Below are positions 37,101 to 52,100 of a stretch of 64,000 bases of DNA, in pieces. The DNA lies in NCBI GenBank assembly GCA_037903475.1, contig JBAJFG010000460.1:558001-622000 (forward strand), given 5' to 3'. Position numbers and translations under genes: made by a program. The first letter of the stretch is position 1. Each line of letters starts with the position of its first letter. The notes under the pieces were generated by a model. The model was not told where the DNA came from and did not search any database. It was given only the letters and a program-made list of their open reading frames with translations. This stretch comes from Ancylostoma caninum. Lineage: Eukaryota > Nematoda > Chromadorea > Rhabditida > Ancylostomatidae.

Positions 37101-40100
37101 ATGTAGATTCAATACCAAGCCCAATAAAGGAGTAAGTCAAGAACAATGCCCTGAAAATTTATCAGGATAAGTGCATGCTTTTGACGAAAAGTCGTGAAGA
37201 AGTAGTTAAAAAAGCGTTTGAGGTTCACTATCAAATTTCCCACTCCCTCACCGTACTCCAGCCACTGCGTTATCGGAGGTTTATTTACTCACACAAGTAT
37301 TTGTGGTTTCGTTCACCCTTGACCGGTCGTACCTGCGTATATGACAAAACGCCATGTCGAAAAAATAATGGCCTTTTTCTGAAGGTTGCCGTAGAAACAT
37401 GAGAAACTCTAAAACTTCAACACGATGAGTGCTTTTCATTGGCCAGCAGGATTTTGAATCAAATCTGGTCCAAAGTCCACGACACATTTATGTACTACGT
37501 GGGAGGAAATTGGTAGCGAAAATTGCACAGAAATTCTACTAATAAATGAACCTCAGGAGAATTTTATGTAGCTTGTTTTACCTAGGAACAAGTTGGCAAC
37601 ATGTCAGTTAGCAATACCCTCGGAGGGAAGCGAAACCTTTGAACGAGAGATATTTCTGAAGATAGCATTAGTTTTCTATTTATTACTAGTTTTGTGCAAT
37701 CCGAAAGAGGCAAGATGAGAAGTTGTTACCGCCAATTCCATGAGGACGAAATTTTCGGGCCATAAGTGAGATCTTTTGCAGACTTTTTGTGTCATTTGCA
37801 ATATTACCCCCGGGCCAGTGAAAGTTCGGACAATTTCACTTGGAAAACTTTTCACCTTTTACTGAATCCTTAACGTAAGCGTCTATAAATCTGGATACAG
37901 GATTATGTGAAATGTCCGTCAAATAGAAAAAAAGAAGTTTCACATAATTGAAGTCCTAACGGTACGGTCTGTAATAGCCAAAGGCTTCCGAATTCTTCAG
38001 AGGTGACTATTAAATGGAGCAAATATATTTTAGAAACACATAGTTTTTGTAATCTAGGTATCCGACCTGATCACTTCACTGAAACCCCGCCAATCGACTT
38101 CGAACTCTGTGGCCCGCGCGCTTGAGGAGGCGATGTCGCTGTTCTTCGAGTCGAGGACCTCCTCCGAGCGGAGAAAAGTCGTTATTCTCGCCCATGACGG
38201 AGTGAATACTGATCTCGTAGCGGAGACGCTAGAAGCTGTGTAAGCTAATCCTAATTCGAATAAACGCAAATACTAAGGAAATGTAGCGAATTGCAGGTCA
38301 AATGTGGAAAAACTTGGCGCGTCGACATTTGCGATCACTGGCAGCTCACGACCGAATTCGTTCGCACTTCTTGGATACACAGGTCTACGGGAGAGGATAT
38401 TTGTTTCCGCAGCTGATAGGGCCAATTTCCAGGATGCACTAGACGAGGTAAAGCTTATAGCATATGTTTCCGTGGAATTTGTACGGTACCACCATTTATC
38501 GCTTCATCTCTGTTGCCATCGTTTTTTTTAAATATTCTTGTTCTCTATCAGACCAGGAACTGAAAACTTGTTTGTGAGAAAGACTGTCTGAAGATGTGCG
38601 CTGTATACATTTTTTGATGGAAGAAGAGGGTTGCTGGACCACTACTTTTTATGCAAAAACCACGAAAATGTGTTCTTATTCTCTGAAAAAAAATCTGCCA
38701 CTTCAAAATTTATGAAATCATCGTCACTTCTTACCTGCTGAGCGTAGGTGCACAGTCAGTCGTTCAATCGACGCATACATAAGTGTATTCTTTATTTGTA
38801 TTAATTATTTATTCGCATCCATGTTGGACGTGAGCCAACGTTGCTGCAGCAATCCCTTCCAGCTTGGAATTTGGATCATATCCAATACAGTGGACTGCTG
38901 AAATTGACAGTATATGCAACTGGTTGTTCGCATATTTATGTATTTCTTGTTTATTTACGTATTTGTAAGTGGGTAAACCACGCTAGCAATAGAAATTAAC
39001 GTCGAAAACATGAACAAAACACGGCATTTAACATAAGACAATTAAGAAATTATTCAAGGAAAATGAACTGCTAAGCAGTAAGAAGTGCAGGAACTTGTCT
39101 ACCAGTTTTTTGTATTGTGCCAGAGATCATGGAAGAACGTTGGTTTTATGAAACTTGTAGAACAATCGGAAGTCATGGCTTCTACGTGAGATGGATAGGC
39201 CCTCAAGACTTTATTAACTATATTTTCTCCACGGAATGAAATCCAATTCATACGACAACATACGTACTTCTATTACAGCGCAAGTACGTTGTAGTCAGTC
39301 TAGTCTCAGGGGCTTTCATGATGTTTTCATGATTTGACACGCATGCAAGTTAATATAAGGAACACCAAATTGGCAACTTCTAAGGGTACCATCACCCTTT
39401 CCCCAAATGTGACACCAACAAGATGCGTGATGCGAATGTGGTCCATTACTTTTTTTTTCTTTCGAAGAGCAGAATTACAAATAACCAAGCGAAGCGGCTA
39501 AATGGTTTGGGCAGTGAGGTTTACTTCCGTATCATGAAGTCCAAACTTCCACAGCTTCGGCGTCCTGAACTTGTCACTGCGTCAAACTACTTATAATCCT
39601 TGGTCAAACGCCTTCGTATTTAACTTCGTCGTTTTCACTGAAAAAAAACCCACATGTCTTGAATCTCGCTCTTGTTGACGCCGACACATTAGCCAGTAAT
39701 CTATCGCAAGTTTTTCGTGATTTCTTAGTGGTTCGATCGAATGTGGCCAGGGTTTCCAATTTCCCAACATCTTCGAGTGTTAAGGGAAATTACCAATGTT
39801 CAATCAAGGCTGTGCAATCTAAAACTTATGAAATAAGCAGCAAAAATCCTTTTGAAAGTAGGTCCACTATTCATTTTCTGAAAAAAGGATTTCGTTAAAC
39901 TCCTTGTTGTGAATTTAGCTATAAATGAAGTTAAGGAAGCGCATCATTGAGACTTTATAATGAGCGACAATCTATAAGCTTTCCTTTACCCCAGAATGTC
40001 AAAAGAACCGGACGAATCCCAGAATTGATTTAGGAGAAGATTGTTGTCCTAATAAAAAAGCCCACTTCTCTTTCACTGTGTCACTTATGGCCCATTCAAG

Positions 40101-43100
40101 AATGTCATATCCAATAACACTAGCAGTCGACTGAACCATCATCTGAACCTGCTTGAATCAGATCTAAGCGGAAGTGATGTCTTCGTGTTAATAGCAGACG
40201 GGTTCGCTTTTCTTCATGGAGTTTTTCTAAGCTATGGGAGGAATGTCACAAAATGGATAAACAAAGATGTCTTTAGCGCTTTGTGGACAGATCTAAAGCG
40301 CTGCAGCTTTCGCTTTTTCAACCGTGGCTTGATGAATTGAATTGCAAAAAGATGAAATTTCCCGTTTGGCTAATTACGCAATGGAAGAAAATTGAAATGG
40401 AAGCAAACTCATTAGTGGCAAGATTGAAAAAAGTGGCATGAAATGGAGAATGCTCTTCGCTTTTCAAGTTCCTCAGATTTTTTTTGCGATTTGACGCGGA
40501 CGAGTCAGCCGGGCATTCTACAGGAGCTGCCAGGGTTCTCGCTTAGGTTTCAGTACGCGTTTTTTTCTTTTCTTTTTGTCTTTTTTTACATTTGTTATGG
40601 GTGACATATAGTGGGATGGAATGAATAAAAACAGCGAGGCAGAGAAAAAGAAGAGGGCATTTCAAGATGAGATTTTAAAGATCTGAGTCAGTCCGGAATT
40701 GTCCCCCCCCCCCCGAAATCACGTTTTATTTCATTTCGCACAGTCACTTTGTCTTTGTATTTGTTGGAGTACAATAGGTTTCGAGAACCTTCCGTATTGT
40801 ATGCGTTCCAAATTTAATGTGGAAGAAGTACACAATGCTGGGTTAGCTGCACATTTGGTTCGAGACCGCCATCACAAAGAACATCACTACGGGTGTACTA
40901 GACCACTAGTAGTTCAACACCTACACGTATGCAGTACTAGTAGAGATGTAATAACAGTTTCTGAAAACGACAATATTTGATTACAGTTGGCCATGAATAG
41001 TCCTGAAAGCTTCCCACAGCTGTAGTAAGCATTTCTTGATGCGAAAACCAAGGGCGTTTATGAAGCAGGATTTTTTCTTGGCCAAAAGAGTTCCTTCAAA
41101 TTTTGCAGTATTTCTAGAAAAAGATATTATATTTTGCACTAGACGTTTGGTGAGAATGTGGGCGTGTATAGATAAGTAGATAGATCTATTACGACTATTT
41201 AAGACAGTCGTGAGATAAGGTTACGATACAATACAGACTATTCAAGAAAATTACAGCTCATTATGAAAAAAAAATACACTGCAAAGTATACATAGAAGCA
41301 CACAATCTAATACTTTAGAAGGGCACGTGCAGCGATTCGCTTGAACAGTGCAAAATTTTTTCAAGCAGGGTGTCAAACCTGTCCTTAATTGCAAAAATGC
41401 GGACCCTGCACGAGCAGTAAAGGATTGCTGCCTTATTGATCTTTTTGGTTTCGGATATGAAATCTTGAAGGAAAGTCCTCTTGTCTTGGATGGCAAAAGT
41501 TGGTAAAGATTTGTTAATCGAATTTTGTACATGTTGAAAATTATCTACTTCTATAGCGCATGTATGCAATCTGTTTCTTTACTCATTTATTTAATTAGTT
41601 AATTAGATCGTCTACTGGAACAGTGCATGAAAGCCATAAATTGCCCAACATGAAATTCAAAGATTACTTGAAAAGAACGGCTTCGAGAGGCCCTGCAGCA
41701 CCAGAATTTTGAGAAAAAGCCTATTCTATGTAGCGAATTAAAAAGCTCCATTCGCCGCCCGCATTTTTGCTTCGTGAACGTCCTATCATGCTCGTCCTTG
41801 ATTCACACGGCAGCGCCTTAACGATGCTATCATGCTTTTGTAGTGTGAAGGTTATTGCTTACAAAATCACACCTTCATGTTCCTTTCATGTCGGAACAGT
41901 GAGCATTTGCTAAGAATAGAGTGTCATAGGTGTTCGGCAGAACGATAATTCGGTTGGAGAACTGAAAAAAAAGCGGAGAGAATTCGAATAGAGTCGCATA
42001 GTACGCAATTGCAGGAAGAGCAAAATGGTTGTGGGAATTCCAGAGGAAAGAGATGTGGACGTTGAAGTGAAGGTGAAGGGCACCTGTAAAACACATTTAT
42101 TTTCTTGTTTACTTATTTATTTTTCTATCAAAAGCTTCCAGTGCTGCGTTTATATGGCAAAATTCGAGTGATTCAGGCTGAAGCCGTTACAGGGGTAGAG
42201 ATACTTCTAGCATAGAGAAGATGACATCTAGTATTTATCCGCATTTTGTTATTCTTTCCCAGAAAGAAACACTATTTCTTCAACGAATGGTGAAATAATT
42301 TGCATGAGAATTCTCCTTTAGGATAACTGCTTATTATACTGCACTATTCGAGACTGTGTTCTGAAGCAAACCACGGTTTCAGGCCCTCGGCGTTTGCGAG
42401 CATCCCCCATCAACAGCCCTTCCATCGTCGAGGGCTCCTATAAGGAACAGACTTCACGGAGTCAGAGGTCGTCGAGCAGAGGAAGAGAAGAGGGTGTTCA
42501 CCCCGGGGCAGAAATGTGGATTCGAAAAGGTTCAGTGCATCTTTTTGCATAATTTTTGCAGTTTCCAGAACTTTCATTTTCCTTTTAGGTGGATCTCACC
42601 CTGGTCCTTGACACCTCCGGCTCAGTGTTCCGGGTGTTCGAGGATCAGCGCAAAATCGCCCTTGACATGCTGGATGAGATACCCCCAGCCGCTTACTCCG
42701 ACGCCGTCCAGGTGAAATTCCCCCACTATTCCCATGTGGCTTCACTCCAAATCCTCCTTTCCAGGTGTCCGTCACTCGGTTCGCAGCGAACGCTGACGTC
42801 ATACTTCCGTTCCTTCGCGGGCGTTCTGTCGACGAAATCAAGGACACCATCAAAGAAGTGAAGTTCACGGGGCAGAACACTCGAATCGCTAGCGCCGTCG
42901 AGATAGCGCTGGATGAAATGGAAAGAGCTCGAAGACGGGATGCTAGACAGGTACTGCTCTTGTGAAAATGAAAGGGAATGAGAAACTGAGGGTCTGGGAG
43001 AGTTCCAGGTATTCGTATTGATTTCTGATGGTCACGGTCAAGAGTACTGGAATGTCGTGCAGGCCACTGGGAAGCGGTTACAGGTAAGCTGACAGAATTT

Positions 43101-46100
43101 TTCGTAGGAATCTGAAGGTGGAAGGCTTGCTGGAGTTAATGAAACCTCACTTCAGGAGACCAAGGCTGAGTTGTTCGCCGTTTCCGCCAGTCGAGACTAC
43201 AACGAGGCTGAGCTGCTGATTTACGTTGGTGATAAGAGTCGAGTATTTGTCGGACAAAAATATACCGGGTGAGCTAATCCATATTCTTTGCTATTGAGAA
43301 ACAGAATTTTCCTCGTTCTGTGGAAATATACAGCAAAAAAAGTCTCATTAAAAACAAAACTATTTTCTGACCAAGCAGTTTTGGGAGAGACTGGAATTCT
43401 GTGCCAATTGTTCTGTTTTCAAGCAAAAAACTCCTTCAAAGCTCCACTAATAAGGAAAACTCCTGAACAAGTTGGAGCTATTAGCTATTCTCTCAGGGAG
43501 CAGAGAGTTTCATGGAGGTTAAATGAGAGGTCAATGGGAGCAGGGCCTAAGGATGGAGGATTATTCATATGTCATGCTTCCACTTGTATTATAAATAAAT
43601 AAATAAATAAATAAATAAACTTAGAGACATATATTTGTTGAGTTACAGCTTTCTTCCAACACTTTCTACCTATGTGAAGGACTGCATCGGCCAGGGAGAG
43701 AAGGCCATTGGCCAGAACGAGAAGTCTTCGTTTGGACTTCCACCACAGCATATCCCAGTAAGTTTGTTCAATATTCTATTTATTTTATCTACCTGCTTGT
43801 ACCTATACGCACTAGGTGAATTGGAGAATATTAGGATAGTGCTAGTCGAAAAGTTAGGAAAATCCGTTTCCATGCAATTAAAAGGAATTCACGGATGATG
43901 GCTCATGAATAATTCTTTTTTTTTTCTTTGCAGGATCTTTGAAAATATTCATTACTGTTGCAGAACTAAATAGTTCTTCTTTAGATTAACAGATTAACCG
44001 GTGTTTTCTACATATTATAAGGAAAATGAAAAGAAAGGTGCAAAGATGCTGTTGAAAATTCAATTTCAGGAAGTTTCTACAACGGAAAGCTTCTCGTTGC
44101 TCGACATCCTTTCAACCACACCAGAGTCGGTGACCACCGAACCCGAGGAAGAATCCTCGACCGATGGAGCTTCAGGCGAGGGCACCATCTCTACAACAAG
44201 TACGTGAGATGCGTTTCCGCTCATTTATCGTACTATCAGAAATCTGCAATGATTTCTTCTTGCTTTTCAGTTGAGCCAATAGAAGCGATCACGGATGTAG
44301 CCGTCGAGGAAGAAACGTTTGATGAAGTAAGCGAAGTGGATGCCGCCGAGAAGATCGAGGAGAGCGCGGCAGCACGGCTTAGGGATATTGCGCAGGTGAG
44401 GTGCTGCTTTACTCGCTGTTAAGTCCGCTGTCCAATTTTCGGTACGATCCAGGGTTCGTCATCCTGCGACATCGACCTGGTACTGATCATTGACCGCTCA
44501 GGAAGTGTTGAGCACGACTTCAATAGGGAACTGGCGGTGAGTTTCGGCGGACACGGTTTCTGTGGAACATAAATATCAATACTATGGTGCTGCCATTGCA
44601 GCTTGCTATTCGCTCTGTGGAACTATTCCCGATCAAGGATTTCGCGTCCGGAAAAATCCGTGTCGGAGCAGTTAGCTTTGCCAAGGTGAGCTTTCATTTT
44701 CTATAACTATTCATTTGAGGCGATACAAGCAAGAATGCGTGGAAGTGAAACTAAATGTCTCAAAACGAGGGACGTAAAATGAAAGCACAAAAACAACTGC
44801 AGGACGGAAAGTATAAAAAGAAAAGGGTAATTTGTACTGGATGCGTGCGACTGATGCGCGACTGACGCATGCACCTAGTATAAATTACCCTTAATACGGA
44901 AAGCTGCGTATAGTCTTGAGCGAAGGCCTTCTATAGTAATTCGCGTGGGGGTATATAAATTCCATTTTTGTGTTTAAATCCAACAATAAATCCAAGAATA
45001 TTTCGAGAAAAAAATCAACAGCTGTTCCTACCATTACAATTAATTATTAAAATATGCACGAGTGTGAGAATAACAGTTTATATTGCATCCAAGTAAGAAT
45101 AAGAGTAAATGAATTAGCTCATCCATTTTTATGGAACCGACTATAGAAGAAAACGTTCAAAACCCATCCTTGAAAAGAATTTATGCATACCTCTCATTCT
45201 TTTCCTATGATTTTTCATCTGCACATGTGGTGCGCTAGAGAATCTGCTTTTTTTCCTCATAAAAACTCATTGCAGGCTGACAAAAAAGTGCTACTCCAAA
45301 TTCTTGATGAATTTCTATGCATTCAGAAATAGTTAATCTCATTGAGCAAAACCCAAATTGTTGCAAATGTTTTGGACAAAAACCTTTGGGTTGTAAGATT
45401 TGTTTCACTAAACTAGATGGTTGAAAAGACATTACGGAAAATAATTATGTGGTCGGAAAAACGCAGACAGCTAGCATAAATGCTTGGCTGTGGTTGCTTT
45501 TTGAACCGACTATAAGTAACTTGGTTGTAGGAATAATTAAGCCAGGTCGATGAATAAGTTTTTGAGTTCTTTTTTTCAAGACAAAGGTTGCGGTTTTTTT
45601 GGAGGTCGAAAAACCTCAAACTTACGCAACGCAAAAGAAGTAGCCATTTCTAGGAAGCAAGGCTCGATCTAACGTTCACCGTGGGTCAACGCGAAAGTGT
45701 CGTCCGTGCTCTTCAGAATATTAGCTTCAGTGGTGGTTCGACTTCTTCTGTTTCTGGGGCACGACTTGCGATGCAGGTAAACTGGATTAATGGAGCTGTC
45801 CACCTACCATATTGTATTTGAAAATCGAAATTGTCGGGAGATTTTCTGGGCGGAAATTGAGATTTATGAGACCACGTTGAGACTATGGAACTACGTTCTA
45901 CATTTAGCAACTTGTCTCCTCGCGACGGTCTTCAGCTCGTCTCGTGTTCCTTCTTTTCACCGATGGACAAAGCCAGGACTACTGGCGGGAGCTAATCGAA
46001 ACTTCCATGTGAGTTAGTCTTTTGTCACATAGCTACGTAGCTAGTAGTAGCTGCGTTTGCTAAAATTAACATTTAAAAAAAATTAAATTAGAATCAAATT

Positions 46101-49100
46101 GAATGAACTAAAAGTAAATTGAGAAAATAAAATTTGGCTCCGTTACATTCGTTGAACTTCATACATACATACATAGTTGCTCGCTGCTACGTAATGTTTG
46201 CATCCTCCTTAAATAATTCACTATCGGTTTCGAGGATAGGGATGACTCCATGGATCTCAAAGATGAATATTGATCTTAAAATTCGAGGATCAAGATTAAT
46301 GATTGATGATTAATGATTGATGAGATTAATGATTGATGATGATAATTCAAGAATTGACTTTAAACATTTACTCCCCTAAATAATTCAAGGCATCTTCGTG
46401 ATCTTCCGAACAGCGTCCTGCTAGCCATCACTGCCAGTCATGCGTTCTCTGAACGTGAGCTTCAGGTGGGTGTGTAGGCTACTTCTATAATAGTAATATC
46501 ACCGATAATAATTTTATAATCATTCCATGTTTCTACCCCGATAACTGAGTACTAGTTGAAAATAAATTCATGAATTGATCCAAATTCATCGGCTTTGTTT
46601 CAGTTGAAATGCATTTGCCTGACGAATATAAACATTTTATAACCTAAGCTAGTGGAAAAAGCAATCACTCTCACCAATTTCCTCCTCCTTTCCTCACATT
46701 TAACCTACCTACCTGGAATAAACCCTACGGTAGGAGTAAAATATGCATTTTTTAGGTCTGGGCGGGAGAGAAATCGAAGGTTTTCCTCTCTAACGAGGAG
46801 AACAACTTCTTACACGCTGTCAACAAAGAAGTGAGACACTGCGGTAAAGACGAAGCCATCAGCAAAATTGGCGAAGTCGAAGGAATCCTGAAGAAGGAGA
46901 GCGACGGCAGTGGAAGTACTGCGGATGAGGTGGCAGAGAGCACCACAGCTGTTTCTGTGAAGCTTGAATCGACCACTGGAGTACTGAACGAGGAGAGCCT
47001 GGACGACAATGAGCTGAACGAGAGCACCACCACTGATGACGCTGTGAGTCCTAACGTTGCGGCTAAAGTCCGTTTCGAAAACGTGGATAGTTGAGCATTG
47101 GCGCCTATGGTCTGCATTTCTTGCATATCTCCCCGAATAAAGCACTATTTCTTTTGTTTTCTCTTTCTCTAATATCTTCACAGCTTTGTTCCTTGCTGAA
47201 ACACATTACATACTCTTCGAGAACTATAAAAAACGCTTTACGCTGCGTCGAGGCGACAATGACTTTGCTGCATATCGATTTTTTGCCAGCGGCGCGGAGC
47301 TGCAGCCGCAGCTGTTGATGTTGATCCAATCGATACGTATCAAAACCAATGTTGTCGCTGCGCCATGACCTTACGCGTTATACTCTTGGAAAAGTATGGC
47401 AGCAACATAAGCGAAATCCTATAGCGCGATTTTTTGAGTGTAGACACAATGAGCGATAAGGCTTGACAAATTAGAGTAGGATTAGTACGGGTGTTCTAAG
47501 AGTTTGTTAGTACTTTATTTTACTTCATTGAACTACGAGTTCTTGGTTTGAGTGTTTCAGTGCCATTTAGACTCTCATTAGATCAGCTTTTAGCTCAAAA
47601 GCTTCTTTCAGGACGTCGATGAAGCTATTTTCTCCACAGCCGTGTTCACTGACTTCCCTACCACTGCTGCAGAAGCTGTCTCTGAACAAAAATCCGATGC
47701 TACCACCGCAGAACCAGCAACGGAATCGACTACGACCACCACTGCCCAGCCTTCTTCAACCACTGCTCCGCCGCCCTCTAGTACAGTAGAATCTTTAAAA
47801 GATATTGAATCAACCACTGAGCTGGATTCAGAATTTGTCGGCACAACTGACATCGGTGACATTAGCAATGGTATGTTTTCCCTGGATTGGTTTCAAACGT
47901 TTCTGTAAATTTTATCTCTTTCTCAGAAGAAGGATCCGGAATTGGCTTCTCATTAGTGGATGAGCGAAAAGCGCAAGGAATCCGAACCGCTAAAGACTTG
48001 CCTAAAATTGAGGAGGAAAAGGGAGAAGGTGGGTAATCCTCCTTCACAGATGCCTCCAGAAAAGCACCGCAGACTTTCCGACAATTTTTCATGGAATAAA
48101 AATACGGAAGATGTTGTTCAGCAAGAGCTCAATCCGGCAAAACTGACTCCTCCACATGCTCGACTGACCTCATGTTTGTCATTGACACCTCGACCAGTGT
48201 AGAAGGCGAATTCCAACAGCAACTGCAATTTGCCGTTGATCTGGTCAGTTTCCCTGGATTAGAAAAGAACAAATCCATATTTAAATCCCCAGGATGTCTT
48301 CCCCTTCAGGTCAAACGACTCCCCAGTGAAGACTTCGAACAGCGAGTGCGAGTAGGAGTAGTGGTGTTCAACTCGAACTCATCGGTGGCACTTCGCATGG
48401 CAAATCCGCGCTCCAGGTTGGTCTTTCCGCTACGGATAACGTCTTATAATTGCTGTAACAGTGTTACATTGTTGTCCAAATGTGGACAAGAAAAATTAAA
48501 TCGACAATCCCGCATTAGTTTCTTTCGAGCTCAATATTTAATGTGCAGGGAAGTGTTTGCAAAGGGTCTACTTACTTGAGAGCAGCAAGTAGATGATATG
48601 CTTAGGGCAGGGGAACGAATTGGTGTAGAAATCCAAATTTCTATTCTATTACAGTACGACTTTCTAGGTTTATATTTTCTGTGTGTAGCAGCGACAAAAG
48701 GATATGTCGCACATTCTTTCTTCCAGGGTTGTACTGCTCTCTTTCTTCGAATACTCAAAAATAAAAGTTCAAAGTTGAATGTTCGTTTTTAACTATTGTA
48801 CCTTCTCGTTTACAGGTGAAAGCAGTAATTGTTCCACCATCTTGGTAGAGCCTGGAACAGAATCCATTCCTTTGCAACTAGATCCTTCCTCAGACTAGTT
48901 AAAATCGGCCAGATATGTCACTATCCCATCTACTTTTAACTGGTTCAACCGTATTACGTCGAGAAAATTGCTTGCGCTATAGAGTCAGCATTTTTCACTG
49001 TTTTGGTCTCCATTTTTTTTCCACATGTTGCTTTCCAACGGTAACGTAAATCCCCCGCTCAACAGAAAAAACAGCGAGGCCGCAAACGCATGCGTCTCAC

Positions 49101-52100
49101 CTGTGTCAGGGCTGCAACTTGGCCTATTCTTCATCATTTGTGTATAGTCTGTTTCGCCAGCGATGATAGTTGAGTATTCGTGCACAGTGTCTGTTTTTCT
49201 CTGCACCCTCTTCAATTTCTGCGCACTTTCCCGCCCTCTTCTCTGCGCCGTTTTCCCAACTATCTTCCCCCGTGGAACAGACTATAGAAGTGCGTGCGTT
49301 AAACGCACACACTAGAAATCGCCCTACACTGGAATTCAGAGTTTTACAGGTTGTATTCGGTGGGGCTAAGACATGTACTATTGTACGTTTTTCAAGAAAC
49401 GTAATAAATGGAATAGAATAGAGTAGGGCTCGAATTTCTATATATTAATAGATTTTCTATACATGCTGGCACTCCCCCATCTGTGCCGCTCTTTATGCCT
49501 TTCACGTAAATTTAACAAACGGTTGTTGTGTCGATGCTTTTCTGAAAAGGCGCAAATTACACTATTTGCCCAGATAAATTATCTGCAGCAAACTTGCTGG
49601 ATTTTTTTGGATTTAAGATTTAGAAGACTACGCAGGAATGGTGTTAGTCGCGAGTAATGCAGAAGTATGCATAATTAGCTTGCTGGCTAGTTTTTTTTTT
49701 TCGGAAGTATTCATTACTTCAAAACTTGGAAAACTGCACTAGAATTCAGTAAACTAGAAAAACTCAGAAGTTATAGCAAAGTTTTGCTTTTCTTCAGGTC
49801 AGCAGTGCTGGACTCACTTCTTTCTCTGCGCTACTCTGGCGGAAGCACTTCAGTCGCCAGTGGCGCGAATACAGCGCTGGATGAGATCGAGAAGGACAGA
49901 AGAAAGAACGCTCGGTTAGGGATTCGCTAGTTTTCCAGGGTGTTCTCGACACATTTCCTTTATTTTAGTTTAATGGTGGTGCTGATCTCCGATGGGAACA
50001 GTCAGGACCACTGGGATGAAGTGATAAGGTCGTCGAACAGGCTACGCACTACAGGCGCAGATGTGTACGCCGTGACGATCAGCAAGAAATATATGTTTAG
50101 GTTAATTCGAAGGGTTTATACTTTTCAATGTCGTTTTAGCAATAAGAAGTAAGTTGTTTCGGTTTTCAGAGAACTTGAACTCTACGCGGGAGACAAATTG
50201 CGAGTGTACATCGATGCGAGAGTACGTCAGTTCTTAGATGAGACCGAAAAGGCAGTCACACACTGCGATGCTTCAGGAAAGGTTAGTCTTTTGTCTGTTT
50301 CTTGGCATATTTGCTTCCTTAATACTGCATTTGACAGGGATCAGCTCTGTCGGTCGTGCTGCAAGCGCCAAAGTGAGTTGCTACGAATAACTAATCCTTA
50401 GCTCTCTACTAAAGGCATTTTCTTAGGTCATGTTCATCTCTTGTCGACCTCTTGATAGTGCTGGACACGTCAGCCTCTTCCGCCGAGGACTTCTTCAAGG
50501 AGAAGCAACTGGCTGTCGATCTTCTCAAAGCCATCCCAGCTAATGTGTTTGAAGTTAGTTCCTCGACTTTTTCACGAATTTCCTGAATTCTACTTAGGCG
50601 ACCACGTTTACTCCCAGTTTCCCTCTGGTGTGAGACCCTTGTGCTTTCCTTTTCTGGTTAAAGTCCTCTTTCCGAAAAAGAATAAATATAAAATAAAAAT
50701 GGTGAAGAAAAAAACTTCGAAGCCGAGAAACTCACTCTAGAAGACTCTGATTAATCTAAGTTTTTCTCTACTACCAGCTATACTTTTAATTTTAGATTCT
50801 TGTTTTTTCATGACCATTTAATCTCGAAAAAAAAATGATATGTTCCTGCTATAGGTATCTTGCGCACAAAACGTTGTATTTTTGAAAATCTGCTTTGGTG
50901 AAAAGTAGTTGGTAAAAATTAAAAATAACCAGTTCTAGCTCTATTAAATTTCACTTTGTTTGATTTTTTCTTCCGGAAGGCCAAACGTGCACGTTAATTT
51001 TTCTTCAGAAACGGCTCTCCGTTTCCATCGTCACTTTCGCCAACACTTCAAGCGTCGTCTCTTCCTTTGGCCTGCTACCAAAGGACGAGGTAGTGTTCGA
51101 GCTGGAGCGCATCGGAAATGCCACTGGCCCGGCAAGTCTTACCAATGCGACTTCTGCAGCAGTAACGGTGAGCAATTAGTCATCAAAGCCAGTTTTGATC
51201 CTGAATCAATACCATATTCTTCAGGAGATTGAGGCTCATCGTCGAAAGAATTCTAGAATAGTAGTGATCATCGTTTCGAATGGAAATGGCGGTGAAGATA
51301 AGTGGGAGGAAGTGAAGGTTGGAGGAATCAGTTGATTCTGGGCTGTCAGAGCGAGAGTCATGCGTACGTTTTCAGAAGACGTCAGGTATCCTGCAATCTT
51401 CTGGAGCGGAAATCTTCGCCGTTTCATTATCCGAGTCCGCGAACGTGAACAAACTAAAGGAATACACTGGTAGCAACGACAAACTCTACGTGGCTGAAAA
51501 GTCAGATAAATTTATCCAGGTAAGCCTAAAACGGGTTCTTCACCGTTAGCGCTTTTTTGGAGAATTGTCGCTTTTCCAGGAAATCGGATCTTCCATTCTA
51601 TCGTGTCCAAGCGCCAGTGGTGTGAACAAGTAGGTTTCACTGCCTTTGCCCCAGGATGTCCCAGTGAAAATTCTGGATTTGCAGCATCGAAAGTGACGAT
51701 GCCGTACGCCACAGCGGTTTAAGCTTCAGCGAGAAACTTGAAAGCTTCAGAACGGATCGGATCAAGAGGAAGTTCGTCCACATGATGTTTTTTGCTGGTT
51801 TCAAGGAGAAAATCTCCCCGTTTGCAGGTGCAAATACGACAAGATGGATCTACAAATCATTCTGGATGCTTCTTCATCACGAAAAGAGGTAGCTTCTGGG
51901 GAAGCGATAACTTTTTCTAGCTCTAGCCTAGAGTCATTCTGATTTTTTTGGTTAATTTGCTGGGAATTTTTCTGCTGTGTTGGGGATCATGCCATGATTC
52001 CAGGTGTTTGAACATCAACGCGAGCTGGCACTGTCGCTCATTGAACGACTTCCAATCTCTGCGGACGGCGCCCACGTAGCCATCGGAATCAACAGCTTCA

